This document shows, piece after piece, positions 46,301 to 52,880 of a stretch of 64,000 bases of DNA. Each line of letters opens with the position of its first letter. Position 1 is the stretch's first letter. The notes beneath the pieces were generated by a model. The model did no database searches and was not told where the DNA came from. It was given only the letters and a program-made list of their open reading frames with translations. Origin of the DNA: an uncultured Opitutaceae bacterium (GTDB taxonomy: Bacteria; Verrucomicrobiota; Verrucomicrobiia; Opitutales; Opitutaceae); NCBI GenBank assembly GCA_937902925.1, contig CALFNN010000103.1, positions 310,001 through 374,000 of the forward strand. Direction: 5' to 3'. A program made the position numbers and the translations under genes.

Positions 46301-47162
46301 CGGGTTGCACGAGAACGTCGGCGAGCGCGAGGAGTCGGGGGAGTTTCGTTTTCTCGACGAAGCCCAGATCGACGACGTGCGCCTTCGCGTCGGGCGGGAG
46401 CTCGTCGAGGAACTTCGTGGAACTGAAACCGGTGCGAACCAGGCGCACAGGCGTGCCGCGCGCGTTCAGGAGCGCGACGGCGAGGTAGAGCTCGCGCATT
46501 TCCGACTCGTTGGCGAAGGTGTTGCTGCCGGTGAACACCAGGACTTTCTCCCCCGGAGTCAGGCCGATTTCGGCGCGAAGCGTCTCGTCCGCTGCCTGGG
46601 GCGCGTAGAGCGAGAAGTCGACTCCGGGCGGGAGAAGCTGCGAGGGAATTCCGGCCGGCGCGAATTCGCGCAACCGGTCGACGATGTGGGTGACGCCGTC
46701 GGCGACGCGCAGGAAACTTTCGTGGCGGAGCGGATGGGGCAGCCCGTCGACGAGCCATGCGTCGATGTCGGCGGCCGGAGCGGAGCGAAGTTCCGCGAAG
46801 GGCCGGCCCGTGTAAGCCTCGAGGAGAAAATGCTCGTTGTCCTCGAGGTGGATGATCAGGCGCGCGGGCGGGTCCGCGGCGCGTTGGTAAGCGAGGACGA
46901 ACTTGCGGACGCTTTCGCGGGGCGTCCAGGCGTGGATGACATCGGCGCTCCGGCCGTCGGGAAAGAGCCGCGGGGTTGCGAGGGCCTCGTCGTAGGTCGT
47001 GGCAATGAAACGCGCGGCAGGAACGTGGGCGAGGGTTTCGCGCGTGCGGGTGACGGCGACGGCGCAGGCGTGGCCCGCGGCGCACAGCGTGTTGGCGAAG
47101 CCGCCGATGTGATTCAGGCTGTTGGTGGTGAAATCGCCGTAATTGACGAAGAGAATATTCAC
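43305..47162 (-). CDS. 1285-residue multidomain glycosyltransferase (GT4 - coiled coil - beta domain - GT2 - GT2)
   Basis: Starts from a GTG at 47162 (NILFVNYGDFTTNSLNHIGG). Residues about 1-400 are a GT4-type GT-B domain (EKVLVFTGSNTFANESEMRE, LADVLVQPGRAGPFNDYRLP). Residues about 440-560 form a coiled coil rich in Ala/Glu/Arg/Leu (HDEVATRLHAANLQLNATTG). Residues about 590-700 are a beta-rich domain (LNLRGWSLHRDGVALTAMRA). Residues about 740-960 are a GT2 domain (LLSVLMPTYNTPEKWLVRAI, EFTALLDHDDEIRPHALAEI). Residues about 1000-1285 are a second GT2 domain (RVSIIIPTRNAEPLLRRCVD, LLAFLNNDLEVISPGWLEEM). The two GT2 halves resemble rhamnosyltransferase-type enzymes. It could add several residues in one complex, perhaps measuring chain length through the coiled coil. 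Confidence 0.88.
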   Translation of the reverse strand: MNILFVNYGDFTTNSLNHIGGFANTLCAAGHACAVAVTRTRETLAHVPAARFIATTYDEALATPRLFPDGRSADVIHAWTPRESVRKFVLAYQRAADPPARLIIHLEDNEHFLLEAYTGRPFAELRSAPAADIDAWLVDGLPHPLRHESFLRVADGVTHIVDRLREFAPAGIPSQLLPPGVDFSLYAPQAADETLRAEIGLTPGEKVLVFTGSNTFANESEMRELYLAVALLNARGTPVRLVRTGFSSTKFLDELPPDAKAHVVDLGFVEKTKLPRLLALADVLVQPGRAGPFNDYRLPSKLPEFLAMGKPVVLPATNLAALMSDGRDAVFLSTGAPEEIADTCERLFADPTLGAMLGENAVAFARRHFDLGGNSAALADFYATVAARPTATDWSLARSLTASEATILAARLPATAAGDPAGTELLGQIVRQLEEGLELTGALHIARARAERDDALAQHALTRQHVRNVEEFLATSRAHAGNLAAKLAEQTRRHDEVATRLHAANLQLNATTGQLHAAESEISGLKNELASTSTELEATRGRLAEAEALCRTREEKIARMQASFSWQATAPLRAARRALLDRPSPPRPSDKLIGNVDAPADWSAIPATLNLRGWSLHRDGVALTAMRARLGARTFPGEFGLDRADVLEHHRDQPGAARCGWSVTVDVPASGMHSLIVELQDESGAWHVVESRPIRQTVPDRPGAPSDNSYAAWVAAHDSLTPDDADRIRARLASLAQRPLLSVLMPTYNTPEKWLVRAIESVRRQLHENWELCIADDASTAPHVRKILVRYEKKDPRIKVAYRETNGHISSASNSALALAKGEFTALLDHDDEIRPHALAEIVFALNEKPELEFIYSDEDKLDEAGQRFDPYFKPDWNPDLLLGQNYTCHLSVFRTQRLRDIGGFRLGYEGSQDWDLTLRATEGLDPSRIRHIPRVLYHWRAIPGSTALLVEGKSDYPFRAAEKALADHLARTGVAAELIAVEGRHWRVKRALPSPPPRVSIIIPTRNAEPLLRRCVDSLLAKTVYPDFEIIVVNNRSDDSATLACLDELRAAGVRIVDYDAPFNFSALNNFAVREARGPLLAFLNNDLEVISPGWLEEMVSHAVRPEIGAVGAMLYYPNDTVQHAGAILGLTGPALRDGVAGHAFKQSPRGAEGQRNRLRLVQNYSAVTAACLVVRKELFESVGGFNETDLAVAFNDIDLCLRLLQTGRRNLWTPFAEFYHHESASRGAEDTPEKIARFQGEIACMRRTWAPLLDADPAYNPNLTLIGEDFSLGFPPRVAPPAK

Positions 47163-47192
47163 GCGGCGGGCGGAAGGACGGAGCGACAGGCT

Positions 47193-47230
47193 AAAAAAAG
47201 GCAGACTGCCGCAGCGTGCGGAAGTCTGCC
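47193..47230 (-). terminator. Rho-independent terminator downstream of the transaldolase gene
   Basis: On the - strand, GGCAGACT pairs with AGTCTGCC, an inner CCGCA pairs with TGCGG around a CGC loop, and the structure is followed directly by seven U residues. This is a strong intrinsic terminator. It sits 19 bases after the transaldolase stop and 30 before the start of the large glycosyltransferase gene, so those genes belong to different transcripts even though all share one strand. Confidence 0.92.
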
Positions 47231-47249
47231 GGGGAAGGCGATGGCGGAG

Positions 47250-47969
47250 TTACAGCTTGAAGCCGGCGGCGGTGGAGTCCTTCAGGAAACCCTTCACGGT
47301 ATCGAGCGAGACCTCGGCGGCGGTCGTGCCGACGAGTTTCTCGAACTTTGCGAGGATGTCGTTGGGGACGGTGATGATCTTGCAGCCGCATTCCTGGGCC
47401 TGGCGGATGTTGTAGACCTCGCGCGTGCTGGCCCAGAGCAACTCCGCCTTGGGCAAGTCCTCGAGCAAGCCGGCGCTCGCGAGCATCGTGGGAATCGGGT
47501 CGGCGCCGGTGTCGGCGAGGCGGCCCGCGAAGACCGAGACGACGGCGGGCACGTTCGGGTTGAGCGCGGCGGCGGTGCCGGCCACCTGTTTGACGGTAAG
47601 CAGCGCGGTGATGTTGAGCTTCACGCCCTCGGCGGCGAGTTCCTTCACCAGCGGAAGCGCGGACTCGCCACGGGAGTTGGTGATCGGGATCTTGACGTAG
47701 ACGTTGCCGCCCCACGACCGGATTTTCGCGGCCTGGCGGCGCATCTCGTCGAATTCGTCCGAGAAAACCTCGAGCGAGATCGGCTTGGCGGTGACCGTCT
47801 GGAGAATCTCCCGGGCGAAGGCTTCGTAGTCCTTCACTCCGGCCTTCTTCATCAGGCTCGGATTGGTCGTCAGGCCCTTGATATAGGACTTGGCGTAGAG
47901 TTCGAGGATGCCGGCTTTGTCGGCGCCGTCGGCGAAGAGTTGGATCTTGAGGTCGTTGAGCGATTTCAT
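47250..47969 (-). CDS. Transaldolase family protein (TalC/fructose-6-phosphate aldolase-like)
   Basis: A 239-residue TIM-barrel enzyme of the small transaldolase/FSA group. KSLNDLKIQLFADGADKAGI begins at MKS (ATG 47969). KGLTTNPSLMKKAGVKDYEA is the family's TTNPSLM block, GGNVYVKIPITNSRGESALP carries the Schiff-base Lys93, and VVSVFAGRLADTGADPIP and LLWASTREVYNIRQA are also typical. It transfers a three-carbon unit between sugar phosphates and can make or use sedoheptulose-7-phosphate. That ketose is the substrate of the GmhA isomerase encoded just upstream, so a role in feeding heptose synthesis is plausible. It is 33 bases after gmhB, and a terminator follows. Confidence 0.88.
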   Translation of the reverse strand: MKSLNDLKIQLFADGADKAGILELYAKSYIKGLTTNPSLMKKAGVKDYEAFAREILQTVTAKPISLEVFSDEFDEMRRQAAKIRSWGGNVYVKIPITNSRGESALPLVKELAAEGVKLNITALLTVKQVAGTAAALNPNVPAVVSVFAGRLADTGADPIPTMLASAGLLEDLPKAELLWASTREVYNIRQAQECGCKIITVPNDILAKFEKLVGTTAAEVSLDTVKGFLKDSTAAGFKL

Positions 47970-48002
47970 GGGAACGGCGGGATGCAATTTGAGCTTCTGG
48001 CG

Positions 48003-48566
48003 TCAGCGCCCGGCAAGAATAATGCGGGCGGCTTCGGCGAACGAACGCACCGTATGGTCGGGTGGCGCACGCAGCAACTCCACATAACCAAAATCGATGA
48101 AGATCGTGCGGACACCGGCGCGCCGCCCGCAGTCAATGTCCCGCCAGCGATCGCCGATCATCCACGAGCGCGCCAGATCGAGGCCGAGCAGCAGCGAGGC
48201 GTCGAGGAGCATGCCGGGCTCGGGCTTGCGGCGCGGGTCCGGCGGGTCGCCGGGCCGGCCGGCGGCGTAGCTGACCTCGATGTGGGCGAGAGCGGGTATG
48301 AGCTGGCGAAGTTTGCAGTGGATGGCCTCCACCATTTCCTGCGACTGCGTGCCGCGACCGACGTCGGGTTGGTTCGTCGCGACGACCAAAACGTAGCCGG
48401 CGGCCGCGAGTTGCGCACAGGCTTCGGCGACGCCGGGGAAAAGTTCGAACTCGTCGACCGACGCCGGCGGGCACGGTTTTCCGTCGCGAACAAAGGGCCG
48501 ATTCATTGTCCCGTCGCGATCGAGAAAGACGGCGGGCCGGAAATCGGAGGCGGGCGATTCACACAC
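48003..48566 (-). CDS. gmhB: D-glycero-D-manno-heptose 1,7-bisphosphate phosphatase-like HAD protein
   Basis: A 187-residue HAD phosphatase starting from a GTG (MCESPASDFRPAVFLDRDGT); it overlaps the gmhA stop by eight bases. The nucleophile and acid are Asp16 and Asp18 in FLDRDGTMNRPF. The motif-II threonine is in VVATNQPDVGRGT, and RRKPEPGMLLDASLLLGLDL and WMIGDRWRDIDCGRRAGVRT provide motifs III and IV. In E. coli GmhB a Cys/His zinc site sits before the RKPxPGM segment; here that stretch (SYAAGRPGDPPDPRRKP) has no Cys or His, so the zinc site is absent. It should remove the 7-phosphate of the heptose bisphosphate, but HisB-type activity is not excluded. Confidence 0.8.
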   Translation of the reverse strand: MCESPASDFRPAVFLDRDGTMNRPFVRDGKPCPPASVDEFELFPGVAEACAQLAAAGYVLVVATNQPDVGRGTQSQEMVEAIHCKLRQLIPALAHIEVSYAAGRPGDPPDPRRKPEPGMLLDASLLLGLDLARSWMIGDRWRDIDCGRRAGVRTIFIDFGYVELLRAPPDHTVRSFAEAARIILAGR

Positions 48567-49194
48567 GGCGGTCGGGAAGATCGGGCGCCTGGCGATTCGC
48601 CGGCGCCGACACGCTCTCCCACTTGGTCGGGTTCAGCTTCAAGTCGGGATGCGAGACGAAGAGATGCCAGATGACGGCCTGAAAAGCCTCCGTGTGCGGC
48701 GTGACCGCGGCCGGATTGACGGTCGGAACGATCACGCAGGCGTTCGCGACCTTCGCCGTGTAGCCGCCGTCGCGGCCGACGATGCCGAGCACGCGGGCGC
48801 CGATTTCTTTCGCGAGGGCGAGCGCCGCCACAAGATTGGGCGAGACGTTCTTGTCGCCGCCGCCCACGGAGAAGACGAGCAGCGCGTCCTTCGCGTTGAG
48901 CCGCGAGCCGCGGAGCCAGTCGGCGAAGACGCCGGCCCAGCCGTCGTCGTTGATCCGCGCCGTGAGTTCGGCGACGTTGTCGGTGGGCGCGTAGCATTCG
49001 AGCCCGGCGATCTTGCGGAAATCGTTCACGGCGTGCGACGCGTTGGCGGCGCTGCCGCCGGCCCCGAGGATGAAGAGCCGGCCGCCGCGCGAGCGGAGGG
49101 CGACGAGTTCCCGGACGCATTTTTCGCAATCGTCGGCGTTGAGCCGGGCGGCGATGTCGGACGTTTCTTGGAGATGCTGGCGGACGAAGGACAC
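48559..49194 (-). CDS. gmhA: Sedoheptulose-7-phosphate isomerase (SIS domain)
   Basis: A 211-residue SIS-domain protein, starting from a GTG at 49194 six bases after the hddC stop. GGRLFILGAGGSAANASHAV is the phosphosugar-binding GxGGSxxxA loop, and ALLVFSVGGGDKNVSPNLVA and ARVLGIVGRDGGYTAKVANA follow as in GmhA. TVNPAAVTPHTEAFQAVIWH is the usual C-terminal helix with the active-site His region. It would convert sedoheptulose-7-phosphate to D-glycero-D-manno-heptose-7-phosphate. The enzymes for all later steps to GDP-heptose are encoded in the same unit. Confidence 0.88.
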   Translation of the reverse strand: MSFVRQHLQETSDIAARLNADDCEKCVRELVALRSRGGRLFILGAGGSAANASHAVNDFRKIAGLECYAPTDNVAELTARINDDGWAGVFADWLRGSRLNAKDALLVFSVGGGDKNVSPNLVAALALAKEIGARVLGIVGRDGGYTAKVANACVIVPTVNPAAVTPHTEAFQAVIWHLFVSHPDLKLNPTKWESVSAPANRQAPDLPDRRV

Positions 49195-49200
49195 GGGTTT

Positions 49201-49923
49201 TTAGCTGGGCGAAATCTGACCGGCGCGCAGGAGTGCGTCGAGTTCGATCAAGCCTGCGGGCGAGCCGATTTCGTAGAAGCGCTGGGTGACCTCGAAGCCG
49301 GCGAGTTGATGGCGGTTGGCCAAATCATGCTGCACGTCGGAGAGATCGAGCGGCTTCCTGCGTGGGTAGGTGGCGAACGCCTCGGCCCGAAACACCCCCA
49401 GGCCATAGTCGATATGGCTCATTTCCGCGACGGGGTTCCGTTTGTCGTAGCAGCGGATTTTTCCGTTCTCAAACCAGACGTTGCTGGCATCGAAGCGTCC
49501 GCGATTCTCGTAGACGGTCATCAGGCCAAGTTTGCGGGATTGGAGGAAAGAGCTGCCGACCGCGCGATAGTCGATCGGAAGATAGCTGTCACCGTAGAGC
49601 ACGTAGAAGGCCTCGCCCAGCTTGGGCAGCGCGGCGATCAAGGCGCCGCCGGTGCCGAGCAACGTCGGCCGGTCGAACGAATACTTGATGGTGACGTCCC
49701 ACCGGGAACCGTCGCCATAGTGGTCGCGGATTTTTTCCCCTAGATGGCCGACGCAAAGGACGATCCGAGTTAGTCCCGATTTTTTTAGGAGGTGGATCTG
49801 GTGAGTGAGAAACGGCTCGCTGGCGACCTCGACAAGCAACTTCGGGATTTTTTCCGTGAGCGGGCGCAGCCGTTTGGCCAGACCGCCCGCCAGAATGGCC
49901 ACCGGCAAGTCGGACGCGGGCAT
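49201..49923 (-). CDS. hddC: Heptose-1-phosphate guanylyltransferase-type nucleotidyltransferase
   Basis: A 240-residue sugar-1-phosphate nucleotidyltransferase: PVAILAGGLAKRLRPLTEKI is the nucleotide loop, KLLVEVASEPFLTHQIHLLK and LLGTGGALIAALPKLGEAFY follow, then FYVLYGDSYLPIDYRAVGSS with the acidic metal site. RFYEIGSPAGLIELDALL is near the C-terminus. It probably couples GTP and D-glycero-alpha-D-manno-heptose-1-phosphate, judged from the linked hddA, gmhA and gmhB genes; the nucleotide preference cannot be read from sequence. It is separated from hddA by two bases and from gmhA by six, indicating one transcript. Confidence 0.86.
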   Translation of the reverse strand: MPASDLPVAILAGGLAKRLRPLTEKIPKLLVEVASEPFLTHQIHLLKKSGLTRIVLCVGHLGEKIRDHYGDGSRWDVTIKYSFDRPTLLGTGGALIAALPKLGEAFYVLYGDSYLPIDYRAVGSSFLQSRKLGLMTVYENRGRFDASNVWFENGKIRCYDKRNPVAEMSHIDYGLGVFRAEAFATYPRRKPLDLSDVQHDLANRHQLAGFEVTQRFYEIGSPAGLIELDALLRAGQISPS

Positions 49924-49925
49924 GG

Positions 49926-50909
49926 CTAGTTTTGCGCGACGACCTTGGTGCCCTCGAAGTCGAACCGGAAACGAACCTCCTGCAGGCCTTGTTCCCGCAT
50001 GGCGCGTCGAAGCTTGGTCTTGTCGGCAGCGTAGAACATCAGGAAGCCGCCGCCGCCCGCGCCGATCAGTTTGCCGCCGAGGGCACCGTGGGCCCTCGCG
50101 TAGTCATACCATGCGTCGATCTGCGGATTGGACATGCCCGCGCTGCGGGCCTTCTTGCGCTGCCAGTGCACATCCATCAAGCGGGCAAATTCCTCGAGGT
50201 TGCCGCGCTCGAGCGCGACGAGCGACTGGCGGCCGAGGTCCTTGATGAAATGAAGATTGTCGAGCATGGCCGGGTCGCTCGACTTCGACCGGTCGTCCTG
50301 GTCCTTGAGAATGGCGGACGCGCTGCGGCTGTAGCCGGTGAAGAACAGGAGCAGATCGTCCTCGAGATTGAAGAGCGTCTCCTCGGCGATGGCGCACGGC
50401 CGGTATTCGACGCGGCCATCCGGGTGAAACGTGAAGGCGGTGATGCCGCCGACGGCGGAGATGTATTGGTCCTGTTTGCCGATGGGTTCGCCGAGTTTGT
50501 TAAGCTCGATGTCGCACGCCTGCTCGGCGAGTTCGGCGGGCGAGATCAGATTTTTTTTGTAGGCGTGCAGCGCCTTCAGCAGCGCGGTCGTAAAGCTGCC
50601 GGAGGAGCCGAGACCGGTGCCGCCCGGGATGTCGGCCATGGAGGTCAACTCGAGATGCGGGTCGGTGACGCGCACGAGCTTGAGCGCCTCGCGCACGATC
50701 GGATGCTTGATCTCGTCGATCGACGCGACGCGCTCGAGTCGCGAATACTTGACGATGATCTCCTGCTGGAACGTCCGGTGCTGCGTGAAGTAGACGTATT
50801 TGTCGATGGCCGCGGCCACGACAAAGCCGCCGAACTCGCGGGAGTAGGACGGCAGGTCGGTGCCGCCGCCGCCGAGGGAAATGCGCAGGGGAGAACGGGT
50901 GATGATCAT
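49926..50909 (-). CDS. hddA: D-glycero-D-manno-heptose-7-phosphate kinase (GHMP family)
   Basis: A 327-residue GHMP kinase. MIITRSPLRISLGGGGTDLP is the N-terminal substrate-binding segment, LTSMADIPGGTGLGSSGSFT is the ATP-binding PxGxGLGSS loop, and LGGKLIGAGGGGFLMFYAAD is the C-terminal motif 3. ELNKLGEPIGKQDQYISAVG is the conserved E...GKQDQ block of HddA-type kinases. It phosphorylates the heptose-7-phosphate at C1, making the 1,7-bisphosphate that GmhB then dephosphorylates. Its ATG overlaps the stop of the oxidoreductase gene upstream by four bases, so translation is coupled. Confidence 0.92.
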   Translation of the reverse strand: MIITRSPLRISLGGGGTDLPSYSREFGGFVVAAAIDKYVYFTQHRTFQQEIIVKYSRLERVASIDEIKHPIVREALKLVRVTDPHLELTSMADIPGGTGLGSSGSFTTALLKALHAYKKNLISPAELAEQACDIELNKLGEPIGKQDQYISAVGGITAFTFHPDGRVEYRPCAIAEETLFNLEDDLLLFFTGYSRSASAILKDQDDRSKSSDPAMLDNLHFIKDLGRQSLVALERGNLEEFARLMDVHWQRKKARSAGMSNPQIDAWYDYARAHGALGGKLIGAGGGGFLMFYAADKTKLRRAMREQGLQEVRFRFDFEGTKVVAQN

Positions 50910-51949
50910 GGCGGCGGGGAATCGGCCAGACTGGCAGTCGATACGGGAAAGCCGCTCTGGCGATAGATTTTTTCGACGATCTCGAGCGTGCGAATGCCGT
51001 CGTCCAAGCCGGGTGACGGCGGCCGGTTGAGGCGGATGTCGGCGACGAAGGCCCGCAACTCGAGCGCCCAGGACTCGTCGCTACCCGGAAAATCCCACGT
51101 CGTGGTCTCGGGCGGTCCCATTTGGGGAAGCATTTTGTAGAACGTGAGCCGCTCGGCCCCATAGCTGCCGCCGAGGCCGTCGATCGCGAGCTTGGCGTCG
51201 CGGCCGTAGAGTTCGAACGAGAACAGGTTCTTCCACTCGGTGCAGCTGGCGTGGAGCCACGCCGTCTGGCCGCGGGCCGTGCGCAACGAGAGAAACGCGT
51301 TGTCGTCGACCGGCATATCCCAGAACGAGGTGGCGGCGTGGCCCTCGACCGTCGGGAACTCGCCCAGGAACCAGGCGGCGAGATCGATGAGATGCACTCC
51401 CTGGTCGATCAATTCGCCGCCGCCGGAGAGCGCGGGATCGGCGCGCCATTCGCGATCGTAGCCCTGCCGCCCGCCGTGGCCGTAGCGCGCGCGGAGAAAC
51501 ATCAGCGGACCGAGCGCGCCCTCGTCGACCAGCGCGCGAGCCTTGCGCAACCCGGGGTGAAAGCGGTGATTGTAGCCGAGCCGGACAAGCGATCCGGATC
51601 GAGTCGCGGCATCGCGCAGCTCGCGGAGCTGGGCGGCGTTGAGCGCGCCGGGTTTTTCGAGGAGGACGTGCTTGCCCGCGCGGATCGCGGCGAGGGCGAG
51701 CTGGGCGAGGGAATTGTTGCGCGTGGAAACGATCACCGCATCGACGCGCGGATCCGTAAAAATCGGGGCTTCGTCGGTGACGGCCGAGCAGCCGGTGGCG
51801 AGTTTCGCAACCTCGGCCGCGCGGGCGGCATCGACATCGCAGGCGTAGAGCAGCGGGGGATTCGGGCCGAGCGCCAGCACGCGTTTCCGCCCGACGACCC
51901 CGCAGCCGAGCTGGGCAAATTGCAGTTGCGCGGATGGAATGCGACTCAT
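50906..51949 (-). CDS. Gfo/Idh/MocA-family NAD(P)-dependent sugar oxidoreductase
   Basis: A 347-residue oxidoreductase starting MSRIPSAQLQFAQLGCGVVG (NAD loop GCGVVGRKR). VDAVIVSTRNNSLAQLALAA and AGKHVLLEKPGALNAAQLRE carry the EKP motif with the catalytic lysine. GGGELIDQGVHLIDLAAWFL holds the G-G-x3-D-x3-H catalytic signature. Many such enzymes oxidise or reduce nucleotide-sugar carbons; the substrate here could be a GDP-heptose derivative since hddA follows in coupled fashion. I use the ATG at 51949, because the sequence upstream lacks the NAD fold. An inositol dehydrogenase-like role is also possible. Confidence 0.87.
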   Translation of the reverse strand: MSRIPSAQLQFAQLGCGVVGRKRVLALGPNPPLLYACDVDAARAAEVAKLATGCSAVTDEAPIFTDPRVDAVIVSTRNNSLAQLALAAIRAGKHVLLEKPGALNAAQLRELRDAATRSGSLVRLGYNHRFHPGLRKARALVDEGALGPLMFLRARYGHGGRQGYDREWRADPALSGGGELIDQGVHLIDLAAWFLGEFPTVEGHAATSFWDMPVDDNAFLSLRTARGQTAWLHASCTEWKNLFSFELYGRDAKLAIDGLGGSYGAERLTFYKMLPQMGPPETTTWDFPGSDESWALELRAFVADIRLNRPPSPGLDDGIRTLEIVEKIYRQSGFPVSTASLADSPPP

Positions 51950-51981
51950 GCGGGTTGGGAATGAAAGCGCGTCCGGATGGA

Positions 51982-52809
51982 CTATTGCCAGCGTCGGCCG
52001 CGATCGGCGGGCACCACCCGACGGAGCGTGTAGATATCGGACGTTTCGAGTTCCGTCTTGTGCGTCGACAGGGTGGGCCAGGTATCCCACGGCGCGCTTA
52101 GCAACCGACCGGAGATGCCGTCGGACGCCGGCGAAAGCAGCCATACCACCAGAGCCAGAGCTTTTTCGAGCGGAGCATCGCCGGCGGACTTGAGTTTTTG
52201 CGCGGCCGTGAACTCGGAGTCGCCGACCACGGCCGGCCCAAGGGCGATCAATTCGTCGGTGAGGCGCGTCGCGACGGCGCCGGGGGCGACCGCGTTGATA
52301 TCGAGCGGGCGCCCCCGCTCTTCCTCGGCGAGGGTTTCGACGAGACGCACGATCGCGGTCTTGGCGGCGCCATAAGCCGAGAAGTTGGGTCGGGGTTTGG
52401 CGGCGCCGCCGCCCGAGAAGCAGGCGATCTTGGCGCGACGTGGCGCGCGACCGAGCAGCGCGTGAAAGGCCCGAAGCGTAAAGAAAGTGCCGTCGAGATT
52501 GGCGCGGACGGTGGCACTCCAGCGGACCGGATCGACGGAAACCGCCCGGCCGACCTCGCCTTGCAGGCCAGCGCAGGTGACCAAGGCATCGAGGTGGGGA
52601 CAGGCGGCGGCAACCTCGTCCGCGGCACGCGCGACCTGGGTCCAGTCGGAAACGTCGCAACGCAGGGCGCGAAAGGTCTCGCGGTGTCCGGTCGCCAGAC
52701 TGGATTGATCGGAGCGGGCAAGGCCCCAGACGCGGTCGCCGCGGGCGAGGAGCCGTTCGGCCAGGGCGCGGCCGATGCCCGAACTGGTGCCGGTGATGAC
52801 GACGTTCAT
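51982..52809 (-). CDS. Classical SDR-family oxidoreductase
   Basis: A 275-residue classical short-chain dehydrogenase: MNVVITGTSSGIGRALAERL (TGxxxGIG), LDALVTCAGLQGEVGRAV (the NAG site reads CAG), KIACFSGGGAAKPRPNFSAY with the catalytic Ser, and SAYGAAKTAIVRLVETLAEE with Tyr-x3-Lys. INAVAPGAVATRLTDELI is typical of the cofactor loop. The last 60 residues (WLLSPASDGISGRLLSAPWD and a charged tail) extend beyond the usual family end. Gene order with an epimerase and the Gfo/Idh/MocA enzyme suggests redox editing of a sugar nucleotide. The substrate is unknown. Confidence 0.87.
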   Translation of the reverse strand: MNVVITGTSSGIGRALAERLLARGDRVWGLARSDQSSLATGHRETFRALRCDVSDWTQVARAADEVAAACPHLDALVTCAGLQGEVGRAVSVDPVRWSATVRANLDGTFFTLRAFHALLGRAPRRAKIACFSGGGAAKPRPNFSAYGAAKTAIVRLVETLAEEERGRPLDINAVAPGAVATRLTDELIALGPAVVGDSEFTAAQKLKSAGDAPLEKALALVVWLLSPASDGISGRLLSAPWDTWPTLSTHKTELETSDIYTLRRVVPADRGRRWQ

Positions 52810-52880
52810 GCGCGGCGCCAGAGAACGGAATTTCGCGGTGCGGGTAAAGCACCATGCGACGCCGGAGCGCCGCGTAGGCT

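Noticed and set aside
45462-48674. A 1070-codon open frame on the + strand
   Set aside because: It is antisense to the large glycosyltransferase, transaldolase, gmhB and gmhA, all of which have clear family motifs. The product has no recognisable fold.
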